Shown: positions 53,298 through 61,239 of the stretch, piece by piece
Layout: each line of letters opens with the position of its first letter
Numbering within the stretch: the stretch's first letter is position 1
Assembly (NCBI RefSeq): GCF_014332515.1
Contig: NZ_VFSD01000004.1
Coordinates: 186,001-250,000, forward strand
Source: Pontibacter beigongshangensis
GTDB taxonomy: Bacteria; Bacteroidota; Bacteroidia; Cytophagales; Hymenobacteraceae
Direction: 5' to 3'
Length of the DNA: 64,000 nt
Notes under the pieces: generated by a model
The model's input: the letters and a program-made list of their open reading frames with translations, nothing else
Databases searched by the model: none
What the model was told of the DNA's origin: nothing
Program-made: the position numbers and the translations under genes

Positions 53298-54471
53298 TGG
53301 CTAGCGGAATTTTAGGATCGTAGGCATCGCGCAGGCCGTTCCCCAGCAGGTTAAAGGCTAGCACGAGCAAACTGATACAAATACTCGGTAAAAGTACTAA
53401 ATAGAGTCCAGCTCTGGCACCTATCAGCTGAAAACCTTCGTTCACCATCATGCCCCACGAGGGCGCAGGCGGTTGCACGCCAAGCCCCAGGAAACTCAAC
53501 CCGGCTTCTACCAGAATGGCCGAGGCAAAATTGGCAGTGGCTATAACAATAAGCGGCCCGATAATGTTCGGCAACAGGTGGTTAAAAATTATTTTGAACT
53601 GCGAAACCCCCAGCACCTGGGCCGCCTCGATATAAGTTTTTTCCTTCAGGCTCAGGATCTGCCCCCGCACTACGCGTGCCACCTCTACCCACATGGTAAG
53701 GCCCACCGCCACAAAAGCCACCCACACGCCTTTGCTGTCCAGGGCCAGGCTGATGGCGATTACCAGCATGATACTTGGCACCGACCACACCACCGTCATC
53801 AGGAAGATCATCACCTTATCTACCCACCCGCCAAAATAGCCGCCCGTAGCCCCCACCGTAATGCCAATCACCAGCGATATCAGCACCGCCACAAACCCGA
53901 TCCCCAGCGAAATGCGGGTTCCCAGGATCAGCCTGCTCAGCACATCGCGCCCGGCCTTATCGGTGCCGAGCCAGAAGGTTCGCTCCTCCAGGTGCTCCTG
54001 CCGGATGGCTGCTGCCATGGCTTCCGGGCTGTTGTATTGTGCTGGTTCTGCCAGTACTTCGGCCATGGCAAATACGCGCAATTGGTCGGCCAGGGCATTG
54101 TTGCTGCGCAAGGGCTGCACATACAGGCTGTCGCCTCTAAAGGAGACACTCTCCACCGGTAGCTCAGAGTAGGCAGCCGGCCGGCCGTAGAGAACAAAAG
54201 CTATCGGATTCACGTCAGGCACCATGGCCTCAGGGCGGGCCAGCTTCAGGATGGCAGTTGAAAAGCCGGGTGCCTTTTTCTGGACCTGCACCAGGCCATT
54301 GTTGGCATTGGGGGTGCTGTCGGGCATAAAGGCATAGCCTCCCAGCGCCACCAGCACGGCCAGCACAATAATGGCCAGGCCGGCCATGGCAGGCTTGTTG
54401 CGCAGCAGGCGTTGCCTGATGTAATAAGAGGGTGGCCTTGAAACCGAAGTCGATGAAACGGTGCCTGCCAT
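53290..54471 (-). CDS. Dpp/Opp-type ABC transporter permease (DppC-like), orphan
   Basis: A 393-residue protein: OppC N-terminal helix (RNKPAMAGLAIIVLAVLVALGGYA), a periplasmic insert longer than usual (about 60-150), then five further helices with the cytoplasmic EAA loop EAAQVLGVSQFKIIFNHLLPNIIGPL that contacts an ATPase. Its usual partners DppB, DppD/F and a binding protein are not in the window, so they must be elsewhere or the gene has a different partner. It abuts the small acidic protein gene (TAA directly followed by ATG) and overlaps the phosphatase gene. Confidence 0.92.
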   Translation of the reverse strand: MAGTVSSTSVSRPPSYYIRQRLLRNKPAMAGLAIIVLAVLVALGGYAFMPDSTPNANNGLVQVQKKAPGFSTAILKLARPEAMVPDVNPIAFVLYGRPAAYSELPVESVSFRGDSLYVQPLRSNNALADQLRVFAMAEVLAEPAQYNSPEAMAAAIRQEHLEERTFWLGTDKAGRDVLSRLILGTRISLGIGFVAVLISLVIGITVGATGGYFGGWVDKVMIFLMTVVWSVPSIMLVIAISLALDSKGVWVAFVAVGLTMWVEVARVVRGQILSLKEKTYIEAAQVLGVSQFKIIFNHLLPNIIGPLIVIATANFASAILVEAGLSFLGLGVQPPAPSWGMMVNEGFQLIGARAGLYLVLLPSICISLLVLAFNLLGNGLRDAYDPKIPLANV

Positions 54472-54729
54472 TTAGATGGAGTTGTGCACGATCAGGCCAG
54501 CTTTGGTAGCCAGAAAGAAATATTCCCGGCAATGGTTGCTGAAAGTCTTCTCGTTGAACTCCTGCTCTGTGTCCGGATCGGGGTAGAAGATCTTGACATA
54601 GCCCTGCTCGATCAGCTTTTTCAGGCCGGCACAAAGCTCTTCATCAGTCAGCGAAAGCGTGCTTTTGAGGTCGGTGTAGGCGGTTACGAAATATAACTCG
54701 TCCAGTAAATCAAATTCGTTTTCACTCAT
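54472..54729 (-). CDS. Small conserved-looking acidic protein, possibly winged-helix
   Basis: An 85-residue protein. The helix-rich start (FDLLDELYFVTAYTDLKSTLSLTDEELCAGLKKLIEQGYVKIFY) followed by a strand-like end (YFFLATKAGLIVHN) looks like a small winged-helix fold, as in MarR-like or PadR-like N-domains. No function assigned. It sits between a glycosyltransferase (ATGA overlap, 54726-54729) and the permease, so translation is tightly linked. Confidence 0.75.
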   Translation of the reverse strand: MSENEFDLLDELYFVTAYTDLKSTLSLTDEELCAGLKKLIEQGYVKIFYPDPDTEQEFNEKTFSNHCREYFFLATKAGLIVHNSI

Positions 54730-55859
54730 GGGTTTCGGATTATGCGTCCTTTCCAGCTGTAGCGGCCAGTCAGTCCGTAAATGGCTGTGTAAATTACATA
54801 AGGTGTGTACACCAGCTGCAGCGGCAACATGTACACCAGAAAGCGTTTCCGGTTCAAAAAACTCAGAATGCGCTTTAAAAATAAGAAATCTATTCCAAAC
54901 TTGATACTATATGCCCCTACTAATGCAGGATAGCTCATAATTCCGGCCCAAGCCAGCGGTACAGCCAGCAGCAGCAGCAGGTTAACCAGAAACACACTCA
55001 GCGCCACCAGCTGCACGTGCCATTCCTGGTATGATTTCCATTTGCTGGCCCACCTAACCCGCTGAGAAATAAAACTTTTCAGGCTTTTGCGCGCGCTGGT
55101 GTGCACCGTGGCCTGCGGGTTTTTTAGGAACAAAACGCTCCCCGGATACTGCCGGTTGATCTTGTGGAGCAGGAACTCATCATCGCCGGAGGCAATGCCT
55201 TCGTTTCCAGAAAAACCGCCTACCTGTTCAAAGGCCTCGCGGGTATAGGCCAGGTTGGCACCATTGCACATGTTTGGTTTGTTCAGTTGAATAGAGGCCG
55301 CTCCTATCCCGATAAGCGAAGCAAACTCCACTAATTGCATCCGCTCAAAAAGGCTGTGGGTTTGATGGAAGGAAACAGGACCGCTGATAAACTTTGGTTG
55401 CTGAGAGGCGAAAGCATACGCGAATGCCCTTAGCCAGCCCGGCTGCACCCGGCAGTCGCCGTCGGTAAACACCAGCAGCTCCCCTCCTGCCAGCTCCACC
55501 CCTTTCTGCACGGCCGCCTTTTTAAGTGTCAGCCCCTCATAATCGGCCAGGCGGATGAGGCGCAGGTGCAGTTTACCAGCTGCTTTGTATGCCTCCACAA
55601 CCTGTTTGGTGCTGTCTTCAGAATGGTCGTCTACCACCAGTACCTCGAGCAGGTTTAGGGGGTACTGCTGCCTTTCCAGGTCCTGGAGCAGTTGCGGCAA
55701 GGCCCTCTCCTCGTTCCGGACTGGTATGATAACCGAAAGCCTGGTGGTGGGCACAAAGCCTGGCGGAATAACCTGCACCGGCAGTAGCTGCCAGGCATAC
55801 CAGCGCCTCAAGATAATGTAGCCGTACACGGCCAGCGACAGGTACAGCAGAAAGGTCAT
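54726..55859 (-). CDS. Membrane-bound family 2 glycosyltransferase
   Basis: A 377-residue protein: N-terminal membrane helix, GT-A domain (LSVIIPVRNEERALPQLL, VLVVDDHSEDST, LLVFTDGDCRVQPGW with the DxD, CNGANLAYTREAFEQVGG acceptor part, SFISQRVRWASKW motif), then three C-terminal helices. ATGA overlaps with both neighbours (55856-55859 and 54726-54729) place it in one translation-coupled cluster with the flippase-like gene upstream. Probably builds a lipid-linked envelope glycan; acceptor unknown. Confidence 0.9.
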   Translation of the reverse strand: MTFLLYLSLAVYGYIILRRWYAWQLLPVQVIPPGFVPTTRLSVIIPVRNEERALPQLLQDLERQQYPLNLLEVLVVDDHSEDSTKQVVEAYKAAGKLHLRLIRLADYEGLTLKKAAVQKGVELAGGELLVFTDGDCRVQPGWLRAFAYAFASQQPKFISGPVSFHQTHSLFERMQLVEFASLIGIGAASIQLNKPNMCNGANLAYTREAFEQVGGFSGNEGIASGDDEFLLHKINRQYPGSVLFLKNPQATVHTSARKSLKSFISQRVRWASKWKSYQEWHVQLVALSVFLVNLLLLLAVPLAWAGIMSYPALVGAYSIKFGIDFLFLKRILSFLNRKRFLVYMLPLQLVYTPYVIYTAIYGLTGRYSWKGRIIRNP

Positions 55860-56845
55860 CGGTTCTTTCCTTTCCGAAAGAATTTCACCCTGAAAACGAA
55901 GATCAGCCCGATGGCACTGGGCACGGCAATATTGAGCAGCCAGAGGCTGAGGCTGGCGCTGAGCACCTGCAGCCGCTCCTGCCCCAGCAACCCGAACAGG
56001 TACATGGCCGACAGCTCCCGCACCCCCAGGTCGGAGATGATAGTAACAGAAGGTGCCATGGATTTAAGAAAGAAGGTGCCAGAAACTCCGCTCAGGTACT
56101 GCACCAATGGCAGGCGCACCTGAAACAGATACAGGAGCAACACAAACTGCGTCAGAAACACCAGGTAGCGCCCCAGCGAGAGCCAGAGCAACCGGGTAAC
56201 TTCGCGGGTGCTATAGCGGTTCATAATGGCCACGTAGCGCACCACCTTGCGCAGGGGCTGCACCGCAGCCACCAGCGCTACCATGGCGCGGGCATTATAG
56301 AGCAACAGCAGCATGGCTCCGTTCAGCGCCAGCAACAGCAGCACCACGCTCATGCACACTTCCGGGTAAAGGTGCCAGTAAAATTGAATGATAAAATAAA
56401 ACAGCCCACCGGTGCCCACCAGCACCGTTGCCACCAGCTGGCTGAAACGGCCGATAAAGATGGCTCCGATGGCATCGAGGCGCTGCCGGCTCTTCAGCAC
56501 CAGCACCCGTCCGGCATAGTCGCCGATGCGGTTTGGGGTGATAAATCCCAGCGTGAGCCCCACCATCACGGCTTTGTAGGCCCTTGTAAACGACATGCGC
56601 TCCACCTTGCTCCCGAGCAGCTGCCACTTGCGGGCCTCGAAACCCCAGTTAACCGGAATCAGGAGAGCAGTGAGCAGCAGCAGGTAACGCACAGGGCTGG
56701 CAAATGCCTCCCGCCAGATGCCTGCCCAGCTCAGAAGCGTATCCGGAGCGGCAAAAATCTGGCGGTATAAAAAGAAAAGCGTGAGCAGCAGCACGATAGC
56801 CTTGCCCAGGTATAAAAGGAACTTCCTGTTTGAAACAATGTTCAA
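55856..56845 (-). CDS. Lysylphosphatidylglycerol synthase-TM / UPF0104 family membrane protein
   Basis: A 329-residue protein with about eight hydrophobic segments (first [20 protein letters not shown]). Family signs are [44 protein letters not shown] and [20 protein letters not shown]. The start is TTG at 56845: no ATG exists before the first helix and an in-frame stop lies just upstream. These proteins often accompany glycosyltransferases as putative lipid or glycan translocators. First gene of the leftward cluster, divergent from ruvC. Confidence 0.88.
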   Translation of the reverse strand: MNIVSNRKFLLYLGKAIVLLLTLFFLYRQIFAAPDTLLSWAGIWREAFASPVRYLLLLTALLIPVNWGFEARKWQLLGSKVERMSFTRAYKAVMVGLTLGFITPNRIGDYAGRVLVLKSRQRLDAIGAIFIGRFSQLVATVLVGTGGLFYFIIQFYWHLYPEVCMSVVLLLLALNGAMLLLLYNARAMVALVAAVQPLRKVVRYVAIMNRYSTREVTRLLWLSLGRYLVFLTQFVLLLYLFQVRLPLVQYLSGVSGTFFLKSMAPSVTIISDLGVRELSAMYLFGLLGQERLQVLSASLSLWLLNIAVPSAIGLIFVFRVKFFRKGKNR

Positions 56846-56863
56846 GTTATTGTCTTAATTTTG
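56829..56863 (+). promoter_or_regulatory. TTTG-N23-TAnnTTTG promoter of ruvC
   Basis: TTTG at 56829-56832 and TAATTTTG at 56856-56863. The start site predicted about seven bases downstream coincides with the ruvC ATG at 56870, so the transcript may be leaderless. It overlaps the start of the divergent gene. Confidence 0.6.
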
Positions 56864-56869
56864 CACCCT

Positions 56870-57442
56870 ATGATTTCCACCCCCGCACTTCCGCCCCAAA
56901 AACTTATTCTTGGCATCGACCCTGGCACACAGGAAATGGGCTATGGCCTGATCGAGGTAAAGGGCTCTAAGGTGCTGGTGATCCAGTATGGGGTTATTCA
57001 CCTGAAGAGCTACAGCAATCACGCCATCAAGTTAAAGAAAATTTTTGACCGCATGATACAGCTCATCGACGAGTACCTGCCCGACGAGCTGGCCATCGAG
57101 TCGCCTTTTTACGGCACCAACGTGCAGAGCATGCTCAAATTGGGTCGGGCTCAGGGGGTTGCTATTGCCGCTGCGCTATCGCGCGACATACCGTATGTAG
57201 AGTACGCTCCCAAAAAAGTAAAGCAATCGGTAACCGGAAACGGCAATGCCTCTAAAGAGCAGGTGGCCAGCATGCTGGTCCAGATCCTGAAAATAGATGC
57301 GGCTCCGAAGCTCTACGATGCCACCGATGCCCTGGCCGTGGCACTTTGCCACCATTACCAGAAAGGTAATAACGCAAAGTCCGGCACCAAATCCTGGAAA
57401 AGTTTCATGACTGACAATCCGGATAGGGTATTGGGGAAATGA
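56870..57442 (+). CDS. ruvC: Holliday junction endonuclease RuvC
   Basis: Cuts Holliday junctions symmetrically. A 190-residue protein with all four acidic residues: [12 protein letters not shown] (first Asp near 17), [14 protein letters not shown] (Glu), and [13 protein letters not shown] near the end (two Asp). ATG at 56870 is preferred over the in-frame TTG at 56861, which lies within the promoter -7 element. Single gene, no ruvAB nearby. Confidence 0.95.
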   Translation: MISTPALPPQKLILGIDPGTQEMGYGLIEVKGSKVLVIQYGVIHLKSYSNHAIKLKKIFDRMIQLIDEYLPDELAIESPFYGTNVQSMLKLGRAQGVAIAAALSRDIPYVEYAPKKVKQSVTGNGNASKEQVASMLVQILKIDAAPKLYDATDALAVALCHHYQKGNNAKSGTKSWKSFMTDNPDRVLGK

Positions 57443-57677
57443 GTACGGCTTCGCCTAATTAGAAATTCAAAATTAGAAATTAGAAATTTTTGTCGTGCGA
57501 AAAAAGGCCTCACGGCGTGCGCAGCTCCTGCGATCCCCTGAGGTAAGGCAGTGGCTACAGAGCAGTAATGATTCGAATCAACTCCTGTTCTGTAGCCTCT
57601 TTTCCTTTTGCGGTTGCGCTGTAACTGCTAAAACGCCCACAGGAGCCATACACGCAGCAAGGTTTACGCCATGCCAG
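57443..57677. other. Intergenic region after ruvC
   Basis: Contains a run of AATTAGAAATT words (57459-57490). No terminator or gene recognised. Confidence 0.35.
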
Positions 57678-57727
57678 ATTATTTGAATTAAATAGGCCCT
57701 CCGGAGCATATTTATCTGCTGCTGCTG
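57678..57727 (-). repeat. CTCCGGAG/AT-tail intergenic repeat
   Basis: Reverse, TTTG-tail variant: ATTATTTGAATTAAAT, GGCCCTCCGGAGC, then CTGCTGCTGCTG. Confidence 0.85.
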
Positions 57728-57763
57728 ATTCCTGTAACATATTCAACAAAAGACCTCTCCTCT

Positions 57764-60433
57764 TTACCTGGAAGCGAACGCCTCTTCTGAGGTGGCTGTG
57801 GAACGGCTGTACTCCTCCTCATCCATTTCCAGGAGCAGGTTGGCCACCAAAGCCGTCCAGCCTGTCTGGTGAGATGCTCCTAAGCCCTGCCCGGTATCGC
57901 CGTTGAAGAACTCGTAAAAGAGGTGCAGGTCCTGAAAATGCTCATCTTCTGTGAACTCTGCATGGCCGGAATGGTAGCGGTATTTTCCGTTTTCGTCTTT
58001 GTCAAAAATCTTGAGCAGCCGCAGGGTCAGCTCGTTGGCGATTTGCTTCAGGTTGAGCTTGTTGCCCGAACCGGTTGGGAACTCGTACTGCTGTGAAGGC
58101 CCGTAAAACGTGTAGAATTTCCGGAGCGACTGTATGATCAGGTAGTTGAGCGGGAACCAGATAGGGCCGCGCCAGTTGGAGTTGCCTCCGAACATATACG
58201 ATGAACTTTCGCCGGGCTCATACTTTATGACATGCTTGCCATGATGGTCGAACTCATAGGGGTGCTCCAGGTGATGCTTGGAGAGCGACCGGATACCGTA
58301 ATCAGACAGGAATTCCGACTCATCGAGCAGCCTGGTCAGGAGGTGCTCCAGGCGGGGGCCGCGCATGATGGAGAGCATAAAGTCGCCGTTCTCGTTCTTC
58401 TCCTCGAAATGAGTTATCAGCGAGGCCAGGTCAGGGCGGGTGCGCATGATGTTGAGTACCCGTACCTTGAACTCGTAGGAATGGTCGAATATGGTCTTGC
58501 TGATCATCTCAACGGCAAACAGCGGAATAATGCCAACCAGCGAGCGGATCTTCAGCCTGTGCGTGCCGCCATTTTCGAACTGCACCACATCATAGAAGAA
58601 CTGGTCTTCCTCGTCCCAAAGCGAAATTTTCCGGTCGCCGATGTGGTGCATGGCCCAGGCTATGTTCAGGAAATGACGGAAGAATTTGGCTGCCGACTCT
58701 TCGTAGGCAATGTTGTTGCCTGCCAGCTCCAGCGAGATGCGCAGCATGTTGAGCGAGAACATGGCCATCCAGCTGGTGGAGTCGGCCTGCTGCATATTCT
58801 TGATACCGGCCGGCATCTTGCTCCTGTCGAACACCCCGATGTTGTCGAGGCCCAGGAAGCCGCCCTCAAAGAGATCGGTGCCGTTTACGTCTTTGCGGTT
58901 TACCCACCACGTAAAATTCATCAGCAGTTTCTGAAACGCCCGCTCCAGGAAATCCAGATCTGGCACACCTGTTTTCTTCTTGTCTTTCTCATACACTTCC
59001 CAAACAGCCCAGGCGTGCACGGGCGGGTTCACATCGCTGAAGTTCCACTCGTAGGCCGGTATCTGACCGTTGGGGTGCATGTAGTATTCCCGCAGCATGA
59101 GCTGCAGCTGCTCCTTGGCAAACGCCGGGTCGATATGCACAAAAGAGGTGGCATGAAAGGCAAGGTCCCAGGCAGCATACCAGGGGTATTCCCACTTGTC
59201 CGGCATCGAGATAATATGCCTGTTGGTGAGGTGGTGCCAGTCGGCGTTCCGTTTTTTGAGCCGCTCAGGAGCCGGGTCGCCGGGTTCGCCATGCAGCCAC
59301 TTGTACACATCCATGTAGTAGAACTGCTTGGTCCAGAGCAGGCCGCCCAGCGCGTTGCGCAGCAGTTTTTTGTGCTCCGGGTTAAAATTCCGGGGCGTTA
59401 GCTGCTTATAGTAGCTGTCTGTTTCAGCTGCCCGGTGGCTAAAGATGGCATCAAAATCTTCCCACGGCTGATGCAGGACTTTCTTGCTGAGCCTTACTTT
59501 AAAAACCTCGGAGCCCCCCGCAGCCACCTTCCTTTTGTACCAGACGGCGGCCTTGGTTCCGATCTTGTCAGGGTTTACGGTAGGCTGCCCTTTCAGCACG
59601 TAATCGTTAATCCCGTCTTTTACATACGGGAATTCGTTTGTAGCCTGGTAGATGCGCTGATTGTTTGTCTCGTTTTCGCAGAAAAGCTGCTCGCCTGGCT
59701 CGTGGTAAAAGTTCAGTTCCCAGTTTCTGGTAGAATAAGACCGGATGCAGTTATCCGCAATTGAAGACAGCTTTGGCCTTTTGTTTCTGAACCAGGGGTT
59801 ATGCTTCCAATAGTTCCGGAACCAGAAGTGGGGCAACACATGGATCGTGGCCGCCTCGGGCCCTCGGTTGTGCACTGTCACCTTCAACAGGATATCATCC
59901 ACATCAGCCTTGGCATATTCTATGTAGCAGTCGAAATAGCGGTTGTCTTTAAAGGCGGCGGTGTCGAGCAGTTCTACCTCAGGCTCCGTGCGCTCCTGCC
60001 TGTTTCTGTACACCAGCTCCTCGTAAGGAAAGGCGGCTTGCGGGTATTTGTAGAGGTATTTGGCATAGGAGTGGCTGGGCGAGGAATCCAGATGGAAATA
60101 GAGTTCTTTCACGTCTTCGCCATGGTTGCCCTGCTCATTGGTCAGCCCGAACAGCCGCTCTTTCAAGATCGGGTCGTTGCCATTCCAGAAGGCGGGTGCC
60201 AGGCACAGAATCTGCCTGTCGTCGCAAAAGCCGGCAATGCCTTCTTCTCCCCAGCGGTAGGCGATGCTCCGGGCTTTATCGTGGGTAATACAATTCCAGG
60301 CATCTCCAGCAAAGCTGTAGTCTTCCCTTACTGTTCCCCACTGCCGCTCCGTAAGATACGGCCCCCATTTTTTCCAACTCTTCTTACTCTCACCATTCAA
60401 AGCCGAGCTATTCGCTGTTTCACCGTTTACCAT
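57764..60433 (-). CDS. GH63-like (MGH1-type) glucosidase
   Basis: An 889-residue protein without signal peptide. N-terminal domain with LTERQWGTVREDYSFAGDAWNCITHDKARSIAYRWGEEGIAGFCDD, the signature of bacterial glucosidases related to mannosyl-oligosaccharide glucosidase. An (alpha/alpha)6 barrel follows (KWEYPWYAAWDLAFHATSF with acid-type Asp, YEWNFSDVNPPVHAWAVWEVY, and the late SNWRGPIWFPLNYLIIQSL). Likely hydrolyses alpha-glucosides or a glucosyl-glycerate-type compatible solute in the cytosol; specificity not decidable. Monocistronic; no glycogen gene beside it. Confidence 0.9.
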   Translation of the reverse strand: MVNGETANSSALNGESKKSWKKWGPYLTERQWGTVREDYSFAGDAWNCITHDKARSIAYRWGEEGIAGFCDDRQILCLAPAFWNGNDPILKERLFGLTNEQGNHGEDVKELYFHLDSSPSHSYAKYLYKYPQAAFPYEELVYRNRQERTEPEVELLDTAAFKDNRYFDCYIEYAKADVDDILLKVTVHNRGPEAATIHVLPHFWFRNYWKHNPWFRNKRPKLSSIADNCIRSYSTRNWELNFYHEPGEQLFCENETNNQRIYQATNEFPYVKDGINDYVLKGQPTVNPDKIGTKAAVWYKRKVAAGGSEVFKVRLSKKVLHQPWEDFDAIFSHRAAETDSYYKQLTPRNFNPEHKKLLRNALGGLLWTKQFYYMDVYKWLHGEPGDPAPERLKKRNADWHHLTNRHIISMPDKWEYPWYAAWDLAFHATSFVHIDPAFAKEQLQLMLREYYMHPNGQIPAYEWNFSDVNPPVHAWAVWEVYEKDKKKTGVPDLDFLERAFQKLLMNFTWWVNRKDVNGTDLFEGGFLGLDNIGVFDRSKMPAGIKNMQQADSTSWMAMFSLNMLRISLELAGNNIAYEESAAKFFRHFLNIAWAMHHIGDRKISLWDEEDQFFYDVVQFENGGTHRLKIRSLVGIIPLFAVEMISKTIFDHSYEFKVRVLNIMRTRPDLASLITHFEEKNENGDFMLSIMRGPRLEHLLTRLLDESEFLSDYGIRSLSKHHLEHPYEFDHHGKHVIKYEPGESSSYMFGGNSNWRGPIWFPLNYLIIQSLRKFYTFYGPSQQYEFPTGSGNKLNLKQIANELTLRLLKIFDKDENGKYRYHSGHAEFTEDEHFQDLHLFYEFFNGDTGQGLGASHQTGWTALVANLLLEMDEEEYSRSTATSEEAFASR

Positions 60434-60777
60434 TGCACCTGATTAATTATAAATATCCGGTCCTGCTTATACAGCTGGATGTGTAGATGGCAGCAACCGA
60501 ATGTCAAATTTACAATTATCAGGGAATTTTAATGAAATTATTATTTTATTGGCTCGAGTTTGTGGATGTTTTGGTAGCAAGGCAAGGTTTATTTATTAGC
60601 CAGCAAGGAATGGCCTGCGCTTTAACAATTTCCCGGAAAAACAATTTTTGCTTTTCGCCCACAGGTTCTGTTAAGAAGATGGATGCGATCGGGCATCAAT
60701 TAAGCGCGAACACGGATGTTGCGGACATTTGCTGAACCGCCACCCTGGCAAGGGCTGTGAGCGCTGAGACAAACCAG
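60434..60777. other. Upstream region of glucosidase gene
   Basis: No gene beyond short frames without protein character. No TAnnTTTG match. Ends at the composite element. Confidence 0.3.
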
Positions 60778-61039
60778 ATTATTTGAATGAAAACAGGCCT
60801 CCGGAGCTTATCTTGCTGGAAAAAGCAGGTCGCTGGTGCGAGCTTGCCGCTTGGATCAAGTGTTCCTTCAGGCTACAGCTTAAAAGAATTGACCCATAAC
60901 ACGCTGCTTTGCCCCTTTCTGGAAAGGCTTGATAGGAAAGTACGAGCGGCAAGCGCGCATCAGCGCAAAATTCAGGAAATAGAAGCCTTATTTATCCGTA
61001 CAAGTTTAGCTCCGGAGGCATTTGCTGCTGCTGCTGCTG
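60778..61039. repeat. Composite nested inverted-repeat element, core type I, copy B
   Basis: Left arm ATTATTTGAATGAAAA, GGCCTCCGGAGCTTATCTTG (60778-60817); right arm ACAAGTTTAGCTCCGGAGG plus (GCT)n (61000-61039). The inner REP-like pair is 60831-60856 and 60940-60965, with the left inner arm partly decayed. Its core matches the element at 33643-33911 read in reverse. Short frames run through it but are not genes. Confidence 0.9.
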
Positions 61040-61137
61040 ACGCTTGTATTGTGTGTTGCCCCATCCATCTCCGAATCCTCACAGCGCTAAACCCTCAACC
61101 CAACAAACAGCCATTACCGGGCAACCCGGCAGCCCCC

Positions 61138-61180
61138 GGATTATTTGAATGAAAAAGGCCCTCCAGAGGTTTGGCAGCAA
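61138..61180 (-). repeat. CTCCGGAG/AT-tail intergenic repeat
   Basis: Reverse, TTTG-tail variant: GGATTATTTGAATGAAAA, GGCCCTCCAGAGG, TTTGGCAGCAA; the GCA tract is nearly lost. It lies 98 bases after the composite element. Confidence 0.75.
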
Positions 61181-61239
61181 TGGCCCGGAACCAGTTGCCG
61201 CAGGGTGGTTTCTGTGGCTGCCGGTTACAAAAACCGGCC

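Noticed and set aside
60787-61152. 121-codon frame across the composite element
   Set aside because: The matching element at 33.6 kb does not preserve this frame, and the sequence is explained by inverted repeats and a GCT tract.
1683-61180. CRISPR array as explanation for the many repeats
   Set aside because: The repeats are dispersed in both orientations, with no regular spacing and no cas genes.
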